A DNA stretch of 64,000 nt from Ruegeria sp. HKCCD7303 (lineage in GTDB: Bacteria; Pseudomonadota; Alphaproteobacteria; Rhodobacterales; Rhodobacteraceae). The notes beneath the pieces were generated by a model. The model did not search any database and was not told the origin of the DNA. It saw nothing but the letters and a program-made list of their open reading frames with translations. Position numbers and translations under genes: made by a program. Below, one piece after another: positions 59,044 to 64,000 of this stretch; position 1 is the first letter of the stretch; every line of letters starts with the position of its first letter. The stretch spans positions 310,001 to 374,000 of the forward strand of contig NZ_WVRE01000004.1 in the NCBI RefSeq assembly GCF_013111185.1. Reading direction: 5' to 3'.

Positions 59044-61110
59044 ATGGATAGGGACCCTCGCTACGATATCCTTTTCGAACCGGTTCAAATCGGGCCAGTT
59101 ACTGCGCCAAATCGGTTCTATCAGGTGCCGCACTGTACAGGTATGGGTTGGCAATATCCGCGTACTCTTGCTGCAATGCGAAAAGTGAAGGCGCAAGGGG
59201 GGTGGGGCGTCATATGCACAGAGTATAACTCGATCCACCCGTCGTCTGATGACCTACCGCATCCTTATGCTTCGCTTTGGGATGAAAGTGATGTTCGGGC
59301 GCACACCCTTATGACCGATGCCGTACACGAATACGGTAGCCTGGCAGGTGCTGAGCTTTGGTACGGAGGCGCCAACTCGAACAACTTGTTTTCCCGGTTG
59401 CCGAGCATGGACGTCGACAGCCGTCCCAATACGAAAGGGCACCCTTTTCAGACCCGTGCAATGGACAAGCAGGACATCCGGGATCTACGCCGCTGGCATC
59501 GAAAGGCCGCATTGAGGGCACGGGACGCTGGATTTGACGTTGTCTATGTCTATGCAACGCACGGATACCTGATCTCGAATTTTTTGCATCCGCGCGTGAA
59601 TACGCGCGGTGACGAATATGGTGGCAACTTAGAAAATAGGGTGCGTCTCACCCGAGAATTGATTCAGGAAACCAAGGACGCCGTTGGCGACCGGTGCGCC
59701 GTGGCCGTTCGGTTCTCGGCTGACGAAGAGATCGGCGAGGATGGCCAGCCAATCTATGGTGAGCGACGAGAGATGTTTGAGATGCTCTCCGATCTTCCGG
59801 ATTTGTGGGATATCAACATCGCAGATTACTCGGTTGAGATGGGTGTCTCCCGTTTTACTAAAGAAGCTGCTCTTGAACCCTATATGCATTGGGTCAAGTC
59901 CGTGACGGATAAGCCCGTCGTGACCGTTGGTCGCTTCACGTCACCTGATACCATGGTCTCGCAAGTCAGGCGGGGGATTACGGATTTCATTGGGGCTGCA
60001 CGCCCCTCAATCGCTGATCCTTACCTTCCAAAGAAGATCGAAGAAGGACGCTTGTCCGCGATCCGCGAGTGTATCGGATGCAATGTTTGTTACGCCAGTG
60101 ACTCGATAGGGGTACCTATTCGATGCACTCAGAACCCAACAATGGGAGAGGAGTGGCGCAAAGGCTGGCACCCTGAAATCATTCGTAAGAAATCCTCAGA
60201 TGCGCGCGTCTTGATTGTCGGGGCAGGCGCTGCCGGACTGGAAGCGGCACGGGCACTTGGCGTGCGTGGGTATGATGTCCAATTGGCGGAAGCTACTCGT
60301 GAGTTGGGTGGCAGGGTCTCGCGCGAAGCGGCTCTGCCTGGAATGAGCGAGTACATTCGCGTCAAAGATTATCGCGAGCAGCAATTGATGGAGATGCCCA
60401 ACGTTGAAATCTACCGTGAAAGCCCGCTGACAGTTGACGATATCTTGGCCGTCGATGCTGACCACGTTGCGATCGCAACCGGCGCGACTTGGCGAAAAGA
60501 GCATTTTGACGAAGAACGTTTCGCCCCGGTCGCAAAAGGGTCAGCCTTAGGTCGGGTCTTTACTCCCGATGACATCATGGATGGGAATCTTCCCATTGGA
60601 CCAACGCTCGTTTTTGATGGTGATGGCTACTACATGGCCAGTGTTGTTGCTGAAAAAATCAGAACGCAGGGACATGCCGTCACGCTGGTCACACCGTTTG
60701 ACAGTGTTTCTGACTGGGCAAGAAATACGTCCGAACGTTGGCGCATCAGAAGGCATTTGCTTCGCTTAGGGGTCGAGGTCCTGCCGTCAAAGTCGCTTAA
60801 GCAATTTGATGGCGAAATCGCAGAGTTGGAGTGCGCCTATGGCGGTCCAAATGTGAATGTTCCGGTTGCCAACATAGTGATGGTTACTGCTCGGAAGCCA
60901 AATGATGGTCTCTACAGGGGATTACTGGGGCGGGCGAGTTCCGAGGATTTGCCGTTCAGCCTTCGTCGCATAGGAGATTGCGACGCTCCGGCGATAATTG
61001 CGGCGGCGGTTTATTCAGGCCATCGATACGCGCAGGAATTGGACGAAGCAGTGGATGAGGACATTCCACTTAGACATGATCGTCTGGATGTCCGGCAGCA
61101 GCCGATTTGA
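59044..61110 (+). CDS. trimethylamine dehydrogenase-family flavoprotein, substrate unknown
   Basis: A 688-residue iron-sulfur flavoprotein. The N-terminal TIM barrel starts DPRYDILFEPVQIGP. Cys31 in FYQVPHCTGMG matches the covalent FMN Cys30 of trimethylamine dehydrogenase. The [4Fe-4S] ligands Cys343, 346, 349 and 361 keep the CxxCxxCx11C spacing, and the ADP-binding domain begins VLIVGAGAAGLEAARALG. Tyr and His of YVYATHGYL are kept, but Trp355 of the substrate bowl is Asp here and the Trp264/Asp267 segment is three residues shorter. The ATG at 59044 follows AAGGA; an ATG 27 bp upstream lacks one. Confidence 0.88.
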   Translation: MDRDPRYDILFEPVQIGPVTAPNRFYQVPHCTGMGWQYPRTLAAMRKVKAQGGWGVICTEYNSIHPSSDDLPHPYASLWDESDVRAHTLMTDAVHEYGSLAGAELWYGGANSNNLFSRLPSMDVDSRPNTKGHPFQTRAMDKQDIRDLRRWHRKAALRARDAGFDVVYVYATHGYLISNFLHPRVNTRGDEYGGNLENRVRLTRELIQETKDAVGDRCAVAVRFSADEEIGEDGQPIYGERREMFEMLSDLPDLWDINIADYSVEMGVSRFTKEAALEPYMHWVKSVTDKPVVTVGRFTSPDTMVSQVRRGITDFIGAARPSIADPYLPKKIEEGRLSAIRECIGCNVCYASDSIGVPIRCTQNPTMGEEWRKGWHPEIIRKKSSDARVLIVGAGAAGLEAARALGVRGYDVQLAEATRELGGRVSREAALPGMSEYIRVKDYREQQLMEMPNVEIYRESPLTVDDILAVDADHVAIATGATWRKEHFDEERFAPVAKGSALGRVFTPDDIMDGNLPIGPTLVFDGDGYYMASVVAEKIRTQGHAVTLVTPFDSVSDWARNTSERWRIRRHLLRLGVEVLPSKSLKQFDGEIAELECAYGGPNVNVPVANIVMVTARKPNDGLYRGLLGRASSEDLPFSLRRIGDCDAPAIIAAAVYSGHRYAQELDEAVDEDIPLRHDRLDVRQQPI

Positions 61111-61165
61111 CTGCGCTGGACGATCTCGGTTGTACGCACTCAAGGGAACGCAGGAGAAATCACCC

Positions 61166-61618
61166 ATGCCGGAAGGCTTAATCATCCGTCCGCTTGAATT
61201 GAAAGACAACGAAGAGTGGCGGCGCTTATGGACGGCATACTTGGATTTCTACGAGACCTCTGTCTCAGAAGAAGTCTACGAGGTTTCGTTCAACAGATTG
61301 TTGTCAACAGATGCAGGTGAATACAATTGCCTCATCGCTGAGTTAGAAGGGAAACCGGTTGGACTAGCGCACTACCTTTACCATAGGTTCATGTGGTCGG
61401 TGGAGGATACCTGTTATTTGATGGATCTCTTCGCTGATCAGCAGGTTAGAGGAAAAGGTGTTGGTCGAGCTCTAATCGAAACTGTCTTCCAGATCGCCAA
61501 GCAGGACGGTGTTCCGACCACCTACTGGACAACTCAAGAATTTAATTATCCCGGTCGAGTTCTGTACGACAAAGTCGCTAAGAGAACGCCATTTATAGTT
61601 TATGAAAAAGATGAATAA
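61166..61618 (+). CDS. GNAT-family N-acetyltransferase
   Basis: A 150-residue acetyl-CoA-dependent transferase. The acetyl-CoA loop is QVRGKGVGRALIE (about residues 92-104), preceded by the central strand CYLMDLFAD. Amine or polyamine N-acetylation would fit its place 55 bp after the TMADH-like gene, but this is inference. I start at the ATG at 61166 after CAGGAG rather than at the longer frame that overlaps the previous gene. Confidence 0.82.
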   Translation: MPEGLIIRPLELKDNEEWRRLWTAYLDFYETSVSEEVYEVSFNRLLSTDAGEYNCLIAELEGKPVGLAHYLYHRFMWSVEDTCYLMDLFADQQVRGKGVGRALIETVFQIAKQDGVPTTYWTTQEFNYPGRVLYDKVAKRTPFIVYEKDE

Positions 61619-61630
61619 TTGGTAGCGACT

Positions 61631-61680
61631 TGCCAGAAAAACTCGTCTTAGCGCTGGTCTTGTCAGAAGAACTTGTCTTG
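61631..61680 (+). repeat. 20-bp imperfect direct repeat at the transposase remnant
   Basis: TGCCAGAAAAACTCGTCTTA (61631-61650) and TGTCAGAAGAACTTGTCTTG (61661-61680) match at 16 of 20 positions, and all four differences are transitions. They lie upstream of the MTKPASFKYFK start and may be the end region of the insertion sequence. Confidence 0.55.
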
Positions 61681-61712
61681 AGGCAGGCAGGACGGTTGCG
61701 TAGCTTTTGCCC

Positions 61713-62093
61713 ATGACCAAACCTGCCTCTTTCAAGTACTTCAAAACCAGTTACATCTCTGGTGAGCTTGCAGACTGGCTGGAAGATCAACAAATGGATC
61801 ATATCCGAGGTGCGCCATATCACCCACAGACCCAAGGCAAGATCGAGCGCTGGCATCAAACTCTCAAGAACCGCATCTTATCGCAAAACTATTATCTGCC
61901 CGGCGACCTCCAACAACAGATCGACGCCTTCGTCGAGCATTACAATCACCGTCGCTACCACGAAAGCCTACAAAACCTCACGCCGGCTGATGTCTACTTC
62001 GGGCGCGGGCAGACCATTCTGAAACAACGCGAAAGGATCAAACGGAAGACAATCGAAACAAGGCGCTTGCTTCACCGAAAATCCGCCGCATAA
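61713..62093 (+). pseudogene. chimeric transposase remnant (IS6-like start joined to IS3-family C-terminus)
   Basis: The frame starts MTKPASFKYFKTS, which I recognise as the beginning of an IS6-family transposase. From about 61751 it reads YISGELADWLEDQQMDHIRG and continues through HPQTQGKIERWHQTLKNRIL to the end, the rve C-terminal third of an IS3-family OrfB. The central catalytic Asp region is missing, so it cannot be active. Flanking IS3 end sequence may extend to about 62165 (CCCCTGACGACGGACA). The IS6 assignment rests on 13 residues. Confidence 0.65.
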
Positions 62094-62211
62094 TCGGAAA
62101 AACCAGATGGGCCAGATCCTCTCTTAGCTATGGCCGCCTTCTGTACCAAAACCCCTGACGACGGACACTGGCAACATTCGTCTGCTCTCAATCAAAATAA
62201 AGGCAATTCAT
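62094..62211. other. gap after transposase remnant
   Basis: Holds the probable right end of the IS3 fragment (to about 62165) and the ribosome-binding region AAAGG of the next gene. Nothing else is visible. Confidence 0.45.
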
Positions 62212-62445
62212 ATGGACTTGACTGTACTCATGAAAGACCTGCAGCAACGACGCGACGAGTTGAAACTGCAACTGCACCTTGCGTCGAAAGAAGCTGAGGA
62301 TGAATGGACAGAGCTTCAGGCCGAATGGGACAAGTTTCTTACAAAAGCCGAGTTCGAAAAGTCCGCTGAGGAAGTTGGAGAAGCGGCACGCGATCTCGGC
62401 CTCAAAATGAAGGCCGCGTATGACAAGATGAAAAAGGCAACCTGA
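62212..62445 (+). CDS. small coiled-coil protein
   Basis: A 77-residue, highly charged helical protein (LMKDLQQRRDELKLQLHLASKE and on), probably a coiled coil. It has no signal peptide or family I can name. It precedes a DUF1269 gene by 137 bp and another coiled-coil gene further on. Such proteins often accompany envelope or stress operons, but no function is assigned. Confidence 0.65.
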   Translation: MDLTVLMKDLQQRRDELKLQLHLASKEAEDEWTELQAEWDKFLTKAEFEKSAEEVGEAARDLGLKMKAAYDKMKKAT

Positions 62446-62582
62446 TCAAGCAGGCTATTGGGTGATTCAGTGCGGCCTCAAACCCGGCTGCCAGCCCGCC
62501 AGAAGTTTCATAACTTTGGGCCCAACAATAATGCGATGGGTCTCGCAGAAGGATCCGCGGCCGAACCAAAGGAGACCGAACG

Positions 62583-63083
62583 TTGAACCTGGTCGCAATT
62601 CTCATGAAAGATGTTGAAGCGGCGCGCTCCGCGCGTGGCAAAATTGCGGGATTAACCAGAAAGGCGCTTGTTCAGTTAGAAGACGCGGTTGTCGTCTACA
62701 CTGAAGATGGCGAAATCAAACTTGATCAGACCGTCAACATGACGAAATTCGGGGCTCTGGGCGGTCTTTGGGTCGGTGTGGTTATCGGTGGCGCTATTGG
62801 TCTGATGAGCGGGAATCCAGCGCTATTGGCTGCAAGCGGTGTGTTTGGGTCACTCACAGGTGCCGTTGGAGGATCGGTCGCTGATCGTGGCATTCCGGAT
62901 GATTTTATGAAGAAAACAGCACGATCATTGGAAGATGGTCGTGCCATACTTTTCCTATTGGGTGGAACCGAGAACCCAGAAATGGTTCTTGAAAAGCTGT
63001 CTGCTTTTGAGGGTGAGGTGCTGATATCGGATTTCTCTGACGATGTCGTGCAACAGATCAACGATGCTCTTAAGTCAGTATAA
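62583..63083 (+). CDS. DUF1269 family membrane-associated protein
   Basis: A 166-residue protein matching DUF1269: DAVVVYTEDGEIKLDQT near residue 38, then two glycine-rich hydrophobic segments (LGGLWVGVVIGGAIGLMSG and LAASGVFGSLTGAVGGSVADRG). The start is a TTG at 62583 after AAAGGAG; a later ATG would cut the first strand. It probably lies at the inner membrane. The role is unknown; the family is often near channel or stress genes. Confidence 0.82.
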   Translation: MNLVAILMKDVEAARSARGKIAGLTRKALVQLEDAVVVYTEDGEIKLDQTVNMTKFGALGGLWVGVVIGGAIGLMSGNPALLAASGVFGSLTGAVGGSVADRGIPDDFMKKTARSLEDGRAILFLLGGTENPEMVLEKLSAFEGEVLISDFSDDVVQQINDALKSV

Positions 63084-63277
63084 TCCGCAGGTGTGTTCAT
63101 CAAAACGATGATCGTTTAGCCATCATACAACGACACCACGGCTGCAGGAAAAAGCTCTTGCCAGTACGTTTTCGGCTCAAGTCTCTGACAGGACTGCCGA
63201 ATAGGTTACGGAGGGCTCTTCAGCTTCCGGTCCAGCGCCATTTCAATCGCTATAAGCCGGGACGGATGTAGTTGAGG

Positions 63278-63610
63278 ATGGCGGAAATGGTTGCATTGGA
63301 CAAAGAGCTGACTGCCATGGAAGACGAACTGGACGAAGCCGCTGAAGAAATGGCGACAGACATCCAAGAAAGTATCGACAAGACCAAATCAAAGGTCAAA
63401 GAAGCAAATGACCGCATTGACGCTCGGCTAGAGGAGATCGACGCGGAGTTCGATGCTAGGTTGGATGCAATTGACCAGCAAATCGACTCGGCGACAGAAA
63501 ATTCGAAAGCTCGGTTCCAAAAGAGAAAAGCAGAGATACAAGAGGAATACTCTCACAGAAAAGCTCTTTTGAGCAAAGCAGCCAAGCTGGCAGGTGAGGC
63601 ACTCGGCTAA
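63278..63610 (+). CDS. coiled-coil protein with long acidic helices
   Basis: A 110-residue, almost fully helical protein: EDELDEAAEEMATDIQ, then heptad-like ANDRIDARLEEIDAEFDARL to a basic C-terminus. No signal peptide. It resembles no named family I recall. The ATG at 63278 is a choice among three near starts (TTG 63272, ATG 63287). A hairpin follows its stop, before the channel gene. Confidence 0.6.
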   Translation: MAEMVALDKELTAMEDELDEAAEEMATDIQESIDKTKSKVKEANDRIDARLEEIDAEFDARLDAIDQQIDSATENSKARFQKRKAEIQEEYSHRKALLSKAAKLAGEALG

Positions 63611-63619
63611 CGGGCCAAC

Positions 63620-63646
63620 GAACCCGCCAAATTCTAAAGCGGGTTC
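63620..63646 (+). terminator. stem-loop after coiled-coil gene
   Basis: An 8-bp perfect stem GAACCCGC/GCGGGTTC closes an 11-nt loop, 9 bp after the stop codon at 63610. There is no T-tract, so termination efficiency is uncertain. Confidence 0.5.
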
Positions 63647-63681
63647 GACACAGCCGTTTGCTGGAGTTACAAATCGAATTT

Positions 63682-64000
63682 ATGGAAGAAAACAGTTTTC
63701 GAGAGCCACTTTCCACTTACGGTGATGCTCTGTCACGGTGGTGGAGCTCAGTAGATCATCCCGCGGCCCTTGCCGCGATCGTGTTTTGTGCGGCGGTTTT
63801 GGTTTTTCGTCGTGCACTGGCCATGGTGGTGGTTTCAGCGCTCAATGCATTGCTGTCAAACTTATCTTCCGAGATTGGTGAAGCGACGCGTGAACGCCTC
63901 GTTTCGGCTACTCAAGTACTTCTTGTAGCCCTATCGATTTTCCTTGTCTCTGAAGCTCTGGAACTTCCCGAGTTTACAGGTGGCCTCTTTAGGAGCGTTC
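63682..64000 (+). CDS. N-terminus of probable mechanosensitive ion channel (runs off the window)
   Basis: An open frame from the ATG at 63682 to the right edge codes for at least 106 residues (MEENSFREPLSTYGDALSRWW). Two hydrophobic segments are visible (about residues 27-60 and 80-98), a common start of small-conductance MscS-type channels. The conserved pore and beta domain lie beyond the window, so the identity is an inference from the membrane layout and from the neighbouring DUF1269 gene. Confidence 0.5.
   Translation, partial: MEENSFREPLSTYGDALSRWWSSVDHPAALAAIVFCAAVLVFRRALAMVVVSALNALLSNLSSEIGEATRERLVSATQVLLVALSIFLVSEALELPEFTGGLFRSV

Noticed and set aside
63103..63117. AAACGATGATCGTTT inverted repeat
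   Set aside because: Short and without a T-tract or nearby promoter signs; could be chance.
1..64000. CRISPR arrays
   Set aside because: No set of regularly spaced 25-40 bp repeats with unique spacers was seen; the only regular array is the 21-bp one without spacers of that size.

Overview
The window looks like a chromosomal segment of a marine alphaproteobacterium of the Roseobacter group (Rhodobacterales). This rests on the gene neighbourhoods (end of a probable birA, then coaX-rnj; a SPOR lipoprotein-dac-tmk-holB-tatD operon; a DUF3572 gene divergent from a PleD-like cyclase), on the many amine and betaine genes, and on codon use. No species is assigned.

Region 1 (1-19.5 kb) is ordinary backbone: coaX-rnj; a NUDIX/DUF983 pair; an EF-hand protein followed by an ECF sigma factor, a small membrane protein and a periplasmic metal-sensor-like protein; a PleD-like diguanylate cyclase whose two receiver domains appear to lack their phospho-acceptor; an MttB-family methyltransferase without pyrrolysine; an H-NOX/GGDEF pair whose H-NOX domain seems to lack its heme ligand; and a tightly overlapping minus-strand operon for cell wall, dTMP synthesis and DNA polymerase III. 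It ends at a tRNA-Ser(UGA).

Region 2 (19.5-26 kb) is a phage-like cassette beside that tRNA: large serine recombinase, DUF2924 and DUF3489 on one strand, and a ParB-domain DNA methyltransferase, DUF5681 protein and terminase large subunit on the other. A four-copy array with an exact 21-bp period sits immediately downstream of the recombinase. No capsid, portal or tail genes are present.

Region 3 (26-36.5 kb) is accessory DNA: a small metal-resistance set (c-type cytochrome, DUF411, cation diffusion facilitator, MerR regulator with a textbook 19-bp-spacer promoter), two DUF1254-type envelope proteins (one fused to an OmpA domain) divergent from an AraC regulator, and two class III nucleotide cyclases (one with an alpha/beta-hydrolase domain, one with a GAF domain). 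Degenerate intergenic repeats recur here.

Region 4 (37-61.6 kb) is a catabolic island for an unknown N-methylated or polyamine-like compound. It has a Rieske oxygenase, flavin amine oxidase, PotFGHI-like ABC transporter, dimethylglycine/sarcosine dehydrogenase-like protein, SAM methyltransferase, a four-gene operon (two PYROXD2-like flavoproteins, a GcvT-like protein, a class III aminotransferase), a MATE exporter, a PuuB-like oxidase, a trimethylamine dehydrogenase-family flavoprotein and a GNAT acetyltransferase. Three BetI-like TetR regulators are present. Three copies of a TGAATGATCATTCA-type palindrome lie in front of three transcription units. A different, perfect 28-bp palindrome lies between the third regulator and the four-gene operon, so the island appears to be run by two related operator codes.

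Region 5 (61.6-64 kb) holds a transposase remnant that looks like an IS6/IS3 chimera, two small coiled-coil proteins, a DUF1269 protein and the start of a probable mechanosensitive channel that runs off the window.
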